Source: CBDUUP01 sp965370435 | Lineage (GTDB): Bacteria; Chloroflexota; Anaerolineae; Anaerolineales; UBA11579 | Direction of reading: 5' to 3' | Length of the DNA: 5,203 nt | Assembly: GCA_965370435.1 (NCBI GenBank) | Contig: CBDUUP010000317.1 | Span: 1-5,203 of the forward strand | Part shown: in pieces, positions 1 through 5,203 of the stretch | Layout of the letters: every line of letters begins with the position of its first letter | Numbering within the stretch: the first letter of the stretch is position 1 | Notes under the pieces: generated by a model | Told to the model about the DNA's origin: nothing | Seen by the model: only the letters and a program-made list of their open reading frames with translations | Database searches by the model: none | Made by a program: the position numbers and the translations under genes

Positions 1-1745
1 CCATGCTCGGTGATTTCCCCATTTTCGAGAACCGCGATCACATCGGCCATACGCACAGTGCTGAAGCGGTGGGAGATGAGCAGGCTGGTGCGCCCTTTCA
101 CCAGTTCGGCAAAGCGGCGATAGATCTCGTGTTCCGCCTGGGCGTCGAGGGCGGCGGTAGGCTCGTCCAGGATGAGCAAGTCAGCCTCCCGCATGAACAT
201 GCGCGCAATGGCGATCTTCTGCCATTCGCCGCCAGAAAGGTCCACGCCAGAGTCTTGTTTCGCTAACCAGCGGCTCAAGATGGTCTGGTAGCCGTGGGGT
301 AAGCTTTCGATAAGTTCATGGACGCCCGCCTTTTCAGCCGCCTGACGAACCCGGTCCAGATTCTCGATTTGCTCAACGTCGCCCAGGCCGATGTTCTCCT
401 GGACGGTCATTTCGTAATGCATGAAGTCTTGGAATATGGCTTCGGTTCGGCGGCGTAGTTCCTGCGGGTCGAATTCGCGGAGGTCAACCCCATCCCACAG
501 GATCTGCCCCTCGGTGGGATCGTAAAGGCGAGACAGCAGCTTGACCAGGGTGGTCTTGCCCGCGCCGTTCAGTCCGACCAGGGCCATACATTGCCCGGCG
601 GGGATAGACAGGCTCACGTCGCGCAGAACCCAGGGATGCTGGTCGGTATAGCGAAATGAAACGCCGTGCAGCGCAAGGCCAGATTTCAATGCAGTGACCG
701 GCCGCGGATGGTCGGCCACCGGCACCAACTCTGGCAAGGCCATCAAGTTTTTGAAGTGGGTGAAGAAAAGCACGGTCTCATTCAAATTCGTAAGCGTATA
801 AACAATGCCGCTCAAGGCCCCTTGAACGCTCCCTACCGCGCCGGTGTAGAAGGTGACGTCGCCCAGGCTTAAACGGCCCTGAAAAGCTTGCAGCACAACC
901 ACAATAAAAGCCGCGCTGGCGACCACCCTGGTGAGAACGTTTAGGGCTATCTGCCAGCGCATTTCGCCCAATTGTTGGCTGCGTTGGGCCTGGTGGACCC
1001 TCTGGTAGTTGCGCAGCAGCTTGCCTAGAAAGTAATCCACCAGGCCAAATAGACGCAGTTCCTTGGCTGATTGGACTCCAGTCAAAATGATGCCGTAGTA
1101 AGATGAGTATCTCTGTTCGGGACTAAGCTCCATGGCCAGGCTGAACCGCTGATGCCCTACTTTTATATACGCGTAGAGATGGGGCAGCGCGGCCAGCCCG
1201 ACCAAACCCGCCAGGAAAGGGCTGAAGGACACCAGCACGCCGAGAAAGCCCAAGAGGGTGATAGCGTTCCGCAGCAGGCTTGTAAAAGTTCCTAATATAT
1301 CTGAAGCGCCGCGCTGGGCGCTCTGAGCGCCCAAGCGCCGAATATCGTGAAATTCTGGATTTTCGAAGTAGGCTATCCCCACAAACCCGCCCACCTTCCG
1401 GTAGACCACCGTTTGAATGTTGACCGTCAGCCTGCGCCCCAACTCGGCGTTGAGATATCCGCTCAGCGGCTGGATCATTTGACTCAGGATCAGCACGGCA
1501 GCCTGAAGGGCCAGAATGAGCAGCAAATCCTGAGGAAATTGTTCGGGGAAGTCTCCCAGCAGGCTCTCGGCCAATAAGTCGAAGAGCAGCTTGGTCAGCC
1601 AGGCCGAAGCCAGAGGCATCAGGCTCTGGAGAATGGTCAGCAGGAGGATACCGACGAACGCCGGAGGGTGGGCGCCCCACGCCAACTTGACCATCTGGAT
1701 AATCGAAGAGAAAAAAGGAGGGAGTTTGCTAAAGCGCTTGCGCAT
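1..1745 (-). CDS. ABC exporter, fused membrane and ATPase domains (3' end off window)
   Basis: Half-transporter of the ABC-B/exporter type, expected to dimerise in the cytoplasmic membrane and export a substrate using ATP. I translated 581 codons plus two bases; no stop is reached, so the C-terminus lies beyond the left edge. Residues about 1-335 form the membrane domain, with hydrophobic segments near 28-50, 72-90, 158-195, 268-287 and 300-320, and the family-typical YFENPEFHD at 126-134. The ATPase domain has a Walker A GLNGAGKTT (391-399), Q-loop Gln439, signature LSGGEWQ (503-509), Walker B LLILDE (523-528) followed by PTAALD, and switch His559, so it looks catalytically intact. There is no N-terminal C39 peptidase domain. 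The start is the ATG at 1745-1743, with GGAAGG 10 bases upstream; an ATG seven bases earlier is out of frame and stops after seven codons. It follows the S26 protease by 58 bases, probably in one operon. The substrate is unknown; peptide or lipid export are both possible. Confidence 0.93.
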   Translation of the reverse strand, partial: MRKRFSKLPPFFSSIIQMVKLAWGAHPPAFVGILLLTILQSLMPLASAWLTKLLFDLLAESLLGDFPEQFPQDLLLILALQAAVLILSQMIQPLSGYLNAELGRRLTVNIQTVVYRKVGGFVGIAYFENPEFHDIRRLGAQSAQRGASDILGTFTSLLRNAITLLGFLGVLVSFSPFLAGLVGLAALPHLYAYIKVGHQRFSLAMELSPEQRYSSYYGIILTGVQSAKELRLFGLVDYFLGKLLRNYQRVHQAQRSQQLGEMRWQIALNVLTRVVASAAFIVVVLQAFQGRLSLGDVTFYTGAVGSVQGALSGIVYTLTNLNETVLFFTHFKNLMALPELVPVADHPRPVTALKSGLALHGVSFRYTDQHPWVLRDVSLSIPAGQCMALVGLNGAGKTTLVKLLSRLYDPTEGQILWDGVDLREFDPQELRRRTEAIFQDFMHYEMTVQENIGLGDVEQIENLDRVRQAAEKAGVHELIESLPHGYQTILSRWLAKQDSGVDLSGGEWQKIAIARMFMREADLLILDEPTAALDAQAEHEIYRRFAELVKGRTSLLISHRFSTVRMADVIAVLENGEITEH

Positions 1746-1803
1746 TTCTCATTTTCCTTCCGAGAGGATGGGGTTCTAGGAATGTAAGGATAGAATACAT
1801 ATA

Positions 1804-2316
1804 TCACTCATCTTTGGGGGCCAGCCGCATGATGACGACCCCGTACAAATCTTCGCTTTGAAACGACCACGGCGTTGGTTCGGGCCCAGATGGGTTGTGT
1901 TGCGGCAAGGAGGCGTCTCCGATGACAAAGACCTGGCCTGGCGGCACGATCTCTGGGATCTCCTGTTTGGGCTTTGTGGAAGGGATCTCGGTGGGTGGTG
2001 TTTTCGATCCTTCCAGCCAGTTGGGTACTACCGGATCACCGGGTAAGGCAACCACTCGTTTGATCAGGAGATGAGAATCCGAGGGTCCAGAAACAATAGA
2101 GGAGGGAGATTGATGTTTAGGAAAAAAGACCACAAACTGATCTTTCCGCAGCAAGGCATCGGGCCAATGGCGTAGGACCAACACACGATCGCCCTCCGTA
2201 AAAGTTGGCAACATGCTGCCGCCTTCTACCGTTATGACGGCCAAGAAAAGAGCGAAAAAAACTAAGGCGCCAATTACGAAAAAAAACAGGCAAACAGGTA
2301 AAATGATCCAATTCAT
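1804..2316 (-). CDS. S26-family signal peptidase I-like membrane protease
   Basis: Small membrane serine protease of 170 residues, resembling signal peptidase I, which cleaves leader or signal sequences on the outer face of the membrane. One transmembrane helix (about 4-28) is followed directly by the catalytic-serine box GGSMLPTF (Ser34). RKDQFVVFF (57-65) matches the box usually written RGDIVVF. IKRVVALPGD (85-94) carries the probable general base Lys86. The last conserved box starts well (VIGD, 131-134), but the usual asparagine and Ser-Asp-Ser-Arg portion is replaced by a Pro/Ser/His-rich stretch, so this is a divergent member. Residues 98-126 are a Pro/Lys/Thr-rich insertion. The ATG at 2316-2314 has no clear Shine-Dalgarno sequence, so initiation may be weak or leaderless-like. 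Its position 58 bases upstream of an ABC exporter suggests that it processes the exported substrate rather than serving as the general housekeeping enzyme; that role is inference. Confidence 0.88.
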   Translation of the reverse strand: MNWIILPVCLFFFVIGALVFFALFLAVITVEGGSMLPTFTEGDRVLVLRHWPDALLRKDQFVVFFPKHQSPSSIVSGPSDSHLLIKRVVALPGDPVVPNWLEGSKTPPTEIPSTKPKQEIPEIVPPGQVFVIGDASLPQHNPSGPEPTPWSFQSEDLYGVVIMRLAPKDE

Positions 2317-2346
2317 GGTTGCGTATGGTGGTTGACAGTTTGAATT

Positions 2347-2366
2347 TTAAGATAAAAGTATCTTAA
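2347..2366. repeat. AT-rich perfect inverted repeat upstream of the protease gene
   Basis: TTAAGATA and TATCTTAA form an eight-base-pair stem with a four-base loop (AAAG on the plus strand). The pairing resumes for three more pairs after two T-T mismatches. It lies 31 bases upstream of the protease start and overlaps the candidate -10 element, so an operator is one reading; a chance AT palindrome is another. Confidence 0.4.
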
Positions 2367-2378
2367 TTTCTGTATCAA
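2349..2378 (-). promoter_or_regulatory. candidate sigma-70-like promoter for the protease/exporter genes
   Basis: On the minus strand TTGATA (2378-2373; five of six match TTGACA) and TATCTT (2354-2349; four of six match TATAAT) are separated by 18 bases. Initiation would fall near 2341, giving a leader of roughly 25 bases before the protease ATG. The match is imperfect and AT-rich DNA gives such hits by chance. Confidence 0.27.
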
Positions 2379-2389
2379 AGTAACTGGCA

Positions 2390-2413
2390 GGCGGGAGAGG
2401 ACCCCTACCCGCC
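2390..2413 (-). terminator. GC-rich hairpin after the cytochrome gene, possible terminator or RNA-stability element
   Basis: On the minus strand GGCGGG pairs with CCCGCC across 12 bases. Within these, AGGG can pair with CTCT (one G-U) around a GTC loop after a single bulged T. It lies 35 bases past the cytochrome stop. No run of U follows directly, so a classical Rho-independent terminator is not shown; it could instead protect the 3' end of the mRNA. Confidence 0.4.
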
Positions 2414-2448
2414 AGATAGAGGAATTGCTTCCTTGCTGGGAAGTTAGC

Positions 2449-3942
2449 TTATTCGGTAGGCAGGGTTTGGGCGAATGCGAGGACGTCAGCAATATCCTCC
2501 ATAGACCAGCCCTCGATATAACCCGAAGGCATGCCCGTGCCGGGCTGGCCATAGGAAACTTTGTGGATGAATTCCCAGGGGTTGTCTGAGGCGATGGAGC
2601 CGATATATTCCGGGTTATCCTCATCGCCGAAGTTGATGTCGGTCCCATCCATACCGTGGCAAGCCGCGCAGGTGACCCTGTATAGATCCTGTCCTCGGTA
2701 GGCAGTCCCGGTTGAGGATTTGTCAGGGTTGATGTAAGGGAAGGGGTCAGCCATGCCATTTTGGAAGAAGGCGACGAGGGCAGCGATGCCCTCTGCACCC
2801 ATCACAGAGAAATCGTGATCGGGATTCATGCCGCCCGTCATCCAGGCGGTGATTTCTTCCTCCGACACGGAGGCGGCGCTCAGGACGCCGGGAAAGCCGG
2901 TCCTATGCGAGCCGGAGCCGTAGGCCCCGTCCACACCCTGGTAATCCCAACCGTGGCACTCTTTGCAGCGCCAGGTGTCCTTGCCGCTGCGGGTGTTGGT
3001 GTCCTGGGCGGCCCACAGGGGATGGTCTCCGGCTGGCTCTTCAAGGCCCAGTGCCGCCCACCACTTGTCGTACACCTGTCCGCCGAGGCTGACTACGCGA
3101 GCCGGTACGGTGGGGAGAGTTTGGGCAAAGGCCAATACGTCAGAGATGAACCTCGATGACGATGTAAATGACAATATATAGTGTTCAGGATCAAAGCGAA
3201 CCAAATGGACGAACTTCCAAGGATTGTCGGTAGCTAGGTGGGCCAGATATTCGGGTCCATCCTGGTTGCCGATGTTGAGGCTGGTTCCATCCTGGCCATG
3301 GCAATTTGCGCAGAAATCAAAATACCACACCATTCCGTCCCCAGTGTCCCCCGCGGATGATTTGTCGGTGTTGATGATTTGATCGAAATCCCAGAGCTCT
3401 TCCGAGATGAACAAGGCCAGGTCGATCAAGGCTTGCTCATCCATCACGGTCGAAAAGTCGTGGTCGGGGTTGGTTCCGCCTTTCAGCGCGGCCAGGACAT
3501 CACGGGGGTCGGCGCCGGACATCTGGATCACGCCTACGAATCCGGTGTAGTGCGAACCGCTGCTGTGAGCGCCGTAGGTGCCCTTGTAGTCCCAGCCGTG
3601 GCATTCATGGCAAAGCCAGGTTTCGCTGCCGCTGCGCTGGTTGGTGGATTGGGTCGCCCACAGGGGATGATCTCCAGTAGTAGGCACATTCGCTCCTGTG
3701 TAAATCCACCAATTGTCGTACAGATTCCCTCCCCGGAAAGGATCGCCTATTAACTCATTACGATTATCCACCTCCGGGGGGGAGGTGGGGTCTGCTGGGG
3801 TATCAGTTGGTGGGGCCTCAGTTGGCGGGGCCTCAGTTGTTGGAGTTTCAGTTTGAGAGGCGCAGCTAGCCATCAGCACACTGAGCAACGCCAGCAAAAC
3901 GCCGATGGTGATGATGATCTTGGCTGTGGTATTTTCATTCAT
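2449..3942 (-). CDS. tetrahaem c-type cytochrome lipoprotein with duplicated di-haem module
   Basis: Membrane-anchored electron-transfer protein of 497 residues, expected to act on the outer face of the cytoplasmic membrane. A signal peptide (about 8-26) ends in a lipobox MASC, so Cys27 should be lipidated. A Thr/Pro/Glu-rich tether (31-57) follows. Four haem-binding motifs are present: CHECH at 111-115, CANCH at 211-215, CKECH at 326-330 and CAACH at 425-429. Residues 71-278 and 287-496 are two homologous di-haem modules sharing GDHPLWA, ECHGWDY, GSGSH, NPDHDFS and DVLAFAQTLPT. Met167 and Met381 are likely distal ligands of the first haem of each copy. Met471 (GTGMPSG) likely serves the second haem of copy two, but its counterpart in copy one is missing. 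The start at 3942 was chosen over an in-frame ATG 24 codons earlier because AAGGAGA lies six bases upstream and the signal peptide then begins normally. The redox partner is unknown; the PhnD-like gene is 91 bases upstream. Confidence 0.9.
   Translation of the reverse strand: MNENTTAKIIITIGVLLALLSVLMASCASQTETPTTEAPPTEAPPTDTPADPTSPPEVDNRNELIGDPFRGGNLYDNWWIYTGANVPTTGDHPLWATQSTNQRSGSETWLCHECHGWDYKGTYGAHSSGSHYTGFVGVIQMSGADPRDVLAALKGGTNPDHDFSTVMDEQALIDLALFISEELWDFDQIINTDKSSAGDTGDGMVWYFDFCANCHGQDGTSLNIGNQDGPEYLAHLATDNPWKFVHLVRFDPEHYILSFTSSSRFISDVLAFAQTLPTVPARVVSLGGQVYDKWWAALGLEEPAGDHPLWAAQDTNTRSGKDTWRCKECHGWDYQGVDGAYGSGSHRTGFPGVLSAASVSEEEITAWMTGGMNPDHDFSVMGAEGIAALVAFFQNGMADPFPYINPDKSSTGTAYRGQDLYRVTCAACHGMDGTDINFGDEDNPEYIGSIASDNPWEFIHKVSYGQPGTGMPSGYIEGWSMEDIADVLAFAQTLPTE
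2455..3084 (-). repeat. second copy of the internal di-haem module
   Basis: Encodes residues 287-496 of the cytochrome, homologous to the first copy along its full length. The CxxCH motifs are 99 residues apart here and 100 in the other copy. DNA similarity is also visible, for example the shared GCCCACAGGGGATG at about 3010 and 3657 on the plus strand. Confidence 0.88.
3109..3732 (-). repeat. first copy of the internal di-haem module
   Basis: Encodes residues 71-278 of the cytochrome. It matches the second copy except near residues 249-267, where the methionine-bearing loop of copy two is replaced by an unrelated, slightly shorter and AT-rich segment. Confidence 0.88.
3803..3847 (-). repeat. 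15-base tandem repeat encoding the Pro/Thr/Glu tether
   Basis: Three consecutive 15-base units (3803-3817, 3818-3832, 3833-3847), each starting TCAGTTG on the plus strand and with the start of a fourth unit following. The first two differ at one base. They encode TEAPP-type pentapeptides between the lipidated cysteine and the haem domains, so tether length could vary by slippage in frame. Confidence 0.8.
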
Positions 3943-3948
3943 TGGGGA

Positions 3949-3955
3949 TCTCCTT
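3949..3955 (-). promoter_or_regulatory. Shine-Dalgarno site setting the cytochrome start
   Basis: AAGGAGA on the minus strand lies six bases before the ATG at 3942-3940. It decides in favour of the shorter 497-residue protein, whose N-terminus is a standard lipoprotein signal peptide. Confidence 0.85.
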
Positions 3956-4033
3956 CCGTGAATGGTAATAATGAGGTTAATACTGGTGAATTTGCATGTT
4001 ATAGTCCAAGCCACCTCTTTTTTGCAGCGGCTG

Positions 4034-5128
4034 TTAGCTATCCGGCGTGGTCAAGAAGGATTGAATATCCAGTCCCGAGGCCAGGGCGATGCGCCGAAAC
4101 TCATCATAAAGGGTCTCGTTGAAGGGAGAGTATTCGTTGTTTTCATAAGGACCGGAGTTTGCCAGGATGGCCTGGGTTAGCTGCTCACGAACGGCCTCCG
4201 GCAGCGTCGAAGAAAACCCGAACAACGAATAGAATGGGTTGATAGGTTGGGTGGTAAAAAGGATCTGCATCTTCCTCCTCCATTCACCACTATCTACGTT
4301 AGGAGAACCACTAAGGAAATCTTCGGGGGATAATGCCCGGATAGCGGCGAAGTCACATTGCTCGAGAAATACTGCTTCGTGCAGTGCGGGCCAATAGTCA
4401 TTAGAATTGAGGCCCTCTTTCATAACAGGCCAGACATTTTCAACCCCGTTCAGCCGCAGCAGGCCAAGCGGAAGTATGTAACTGGGGAGGTCAAATTCAC
4501 GCGTTTTTATGCGGGAGTCTAGATTTCTTGTCTCCGGCCAGCAAGCGCTCGAACCCTCGAGCTGCTGGAGCACATCGGGCGGTTCGCCGGGCAGGAAACC
4601 GGTGTCGGTGCGTGAGATGAACATGATGGCTTCAGCTTCTTGCTCACCGAATATCTCGATCGGCCCCGGTTCCACCCACCCTTGCTCGTTTCCCACCAGG
4701 TAAGCTAGCGGCTGCATTGTCACTATATGGATCCTGCCATCCCTCAGCGCCTCCAAGGCCTCCATTTCGGTCTTAGGACGAGGAACGAGGATGACGTTTA
4801 ACCCTATCCCCTCGCCCAGTTTCCGTGCCCAAGTTTCGTATATTTCGAGCGTTCCTGAGGGGGTATTTTCGCCGATAACGCCCCACGCAATAGCGCCTTC
4901 TGGGTATGGGGTTGGGGAAGGGGTTATGGTTGGGGACGGGATCATGGTTGGGATCGGGCTGGGCGGCAGCGTGGGGGTGTCCTCCGGGGTGACAATGACG
5001 ATCTCACTAAAAGGCGGTTCGGGGGTGGTGCATGCACTCAGGAGAAGAATAAGCCCCAGAACGAGGCATCCTATCCAGGCGGGTTTCAGGAGAGGGTGAC
5101 TTTTTGGATTATTGGATGAGTTGTTCAT
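4034..5128 (-). CDS. PhnD-like substrate-binding lipoprotein
   Basis: Extracytoplasmic solute-binding protein of 364 residues, anchored by lipid to the outer face of the membrane. A hydrophobic signal segment (about 17-32) ends in lipobox LSAC, so Cys33 is the lipidation site. A Pro/Thr/Ser-rich tether fills 34-76. The rest resembles the PhnD/phosphonate-binding superfamily (periplasmic binding protein type 2 fold): an opening strand AIAWGVIG (79-86), a helix TLEIYETWARKLGEGIGL (93-110), and EALRDGRIHIVTMQPLAYLV (126-145), which matches the family pattern of a small residue-rich helix leading into a binding-site strand. INPFYSLFGFSSTLPEAVREQL (296-317) fits the usual late segment. The start at 5128 is supported by GGAGGAG five bases upstream. 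No importer permease or ATPase is adjacent; neighbours are a paralogue upstream and a tetrahaem lipoprotein downstream. The ligand cannot be read from the sequence; members of this superfamily bind phosphonates, phosphite, tetrathionate and others. Confidence 0.82.
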   Translation of the reverse strand: MNNSSNNPKSHPLLKPAWIGCLVLGLILLLSACTTPEPPFSEIVIVTPEDTPTLPPSPIPTMIPSPTITPSPTPYPEGAIAWGVIGENTPSGTLEIYETWARKLGEGIGLNVILVPRPKTEMEALEALRDGRIHIVTMQPLAYLVGNEQGWVEPGPIEIFGEQEAEAIMFISRTDTGFLPGEPPDVLQQLEGSSACWPETRNLDSRIKTREFDLPSYILPLGLLRLNGVENVWPVMKEGLNSNDYWPALHEAVFLEQCDFAAIRALSPEDFLSGSPNVDSGEWRRKMQILFTTQPINPFYSLFGFSSTLPEAVREQLTQAILANSGPYENNEYSPFNETLYDEFRRIALASGLDIQSFLTTPDS

Positions 5129-5133
5129 TTTAT

Positions 5134-5140
5134 CTCCTCC
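5134..5140 (-). promoter_or_regulatory. Shine-Dalgarno site setting the PhnD-like gene start
   Basis: GGAGGAG on the minus strand is five bases before the ATG at 5128-5126, within the 22-base gap after the upstream stop codon. It rules against an in-frame ATG 11 codons earlier (5161-5159), which would overlap the upstream gene and sit ahead of the signal peptide. Confidence 0.85.
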
Positions 5141-5150
5141 AGAGCTTGCC

Positions 5151-5203
5151 CTAGGGTTCATCTACCGGCGCGGACAAGTAGGATTGAAGATCCACTCCCG
5201 AGG
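5151..5203 (-). CDS. C-terminal end of a second PhnD-like protein (5' part off window)
   Basis: Only the last 17 codons and the TAG stop (5153-5151) are inside the window. They read SGVDLQSYLSAPVDEP, against SGLDIQSFLTTPDS at the end of the next gene. At the DNA level 5165-5203 and 4042-4080 agree at 34 of 39 aligned bases. This marks a tandem paralogue of the PhnD-like lipoprotein, 22 bases upstream and almost certainly in the same operon. Its full length, signal peptide and binding site cannot be seen. A shared C-terminal segment from partial duplication cannot be excluded. Confidence 0.75.
   Translation of the reverse strand, partial: SGVDLQSYLSAPVDEP

Larger units (their letters stand above)
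2317..2448. other. intergenic gap with two hairpins, no gene
   Basis: These 132 bases separate the cytochrome stop codon from the protease start codon. I found no credible open reading frame on either strand. The gap holds a GC-rich hairpin close to the cytochrome end, an AT-rich perfect inverted repeat, and a weak promoter candidate. It may be the boundary between two transcription units. Confidence 0.6.

Noticed and set aside
1123..1680. Open frame of 185 codons on the minus strand inside the exporter gene
   Set aside because: It is out of frame with the exporter, rich in Arg/Pro/Gly/Ser, and shows no domain, while the overlapping exporter frame carries intact ABC motifs.
1750..1752. Earlier ATG as exporter start
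   Set aside because: It is in another frame and reaches a TAG after seven codons.
2332..2337. Perfect TTGACA on the plus strand
   Set aside because: No fitting -10 element at 16-18 bases and no plus-strand gene follows.
2313..2798. Open frame of 161 codons on the minus strand overlapping the cytochrome end and the gap
   Set aside because: Its first two thirds are the cytochrome's second module read in another frame; the composition is Ser/Pro/Thr-rich and it has no start signal or recognisable motif.
2761..3753. Open frames on the plus strand opposite the cytochrome (2761-3159 and 3379-3753)
   Set aside because: They resemble one another only because they are antisense to the two homologous modules; they have no ribosome binding site or family features.
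3803..3847. Short regular repeats considered as a CRISPR-like array
   Set aside because: The units are directly adjacent without spacers and encode a Pro-rich tether in frame.
3943..4033. Promoter search in the 91-base gap before the cytochrome
   Set aside because: A TATAAC is present on the minus strand, but no -35 element lies at a suitable distance, and the T run on the plus strand has no hairpin; co-transcription from upstream is simpler.
4791..5099. Gly/Val-rich open frame on the plus strand
   Set aside because: The repeats of Gly and Val are the antisense of the Pro/Thr/Ser tether of the lipoprotein.

Overview
This is a stretch of bacterial chromosome in which every supportable gene lies on the minus strand, so transcription runs from the right edge to the left. 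The likely source is a member of the Chloroflexota, perhaps Anaerolineae. That is inferred from style: moderately high GC, lipoproteins with long Pro/Thr/Ser/Glu-rich tethers just after the lipidated cysteine, and c-type cytochromes carried on membrane-anchored lipoproteins, as expected in a cell without a conventional outer membrane. No marker gene proves the taxonomy.

Layout in order of transcription (right to left): (1) 5151-5203, the last 17 codons of a gene that enters from the right. Its end is closely similar to the end of the next gene, so the two form a tandem paralogous pair. (2) 4034-5128, a PhnD-like solute-binding lipoprotein. (3) 2449-3942, a lipoprotein with four CxxCH haem c motifs, built from two tandem copies of a di-haem module of about 210 residues. 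(4) A 132-base gap, 2317-2448, with two hairpins and a weak promoter candidate. (5) 1804-2316, a small S26-family (signal peptidase I-like) membrane protease. (6) 1-1745, an exporter-type ABC protein with fused membrane and ATPase domains; its C-terminus runs off the left edge.

There appear to be two functional blocks. The right block (paired PhnD-like lipoproteins plus tetrahaem lipoprotein) looks like an extracytoplasmic module combining ligand capture with electron transfer. No importer permease or ATPase is seen beside the binding proteins. The left block (S26 protease plus ABC exporter) looks like a processing-and-export pair, possibly for a peptide, but no precursor peptide gene is visible here. 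Whether the blocks are functionally linked cannot be judged from this window.

The points most worth a second look are the internal duplication in the cytochrome, with a methionine-ligand segment present in the second copy but replaced in the first; the tandem PhnD-like paralogues next to a cytochrome rather than a transporter; and the protease/exporter pair with a degenerate last S26 motif. No RNA gene, CRISPR array, insertion sequence or attachment site was recognised.
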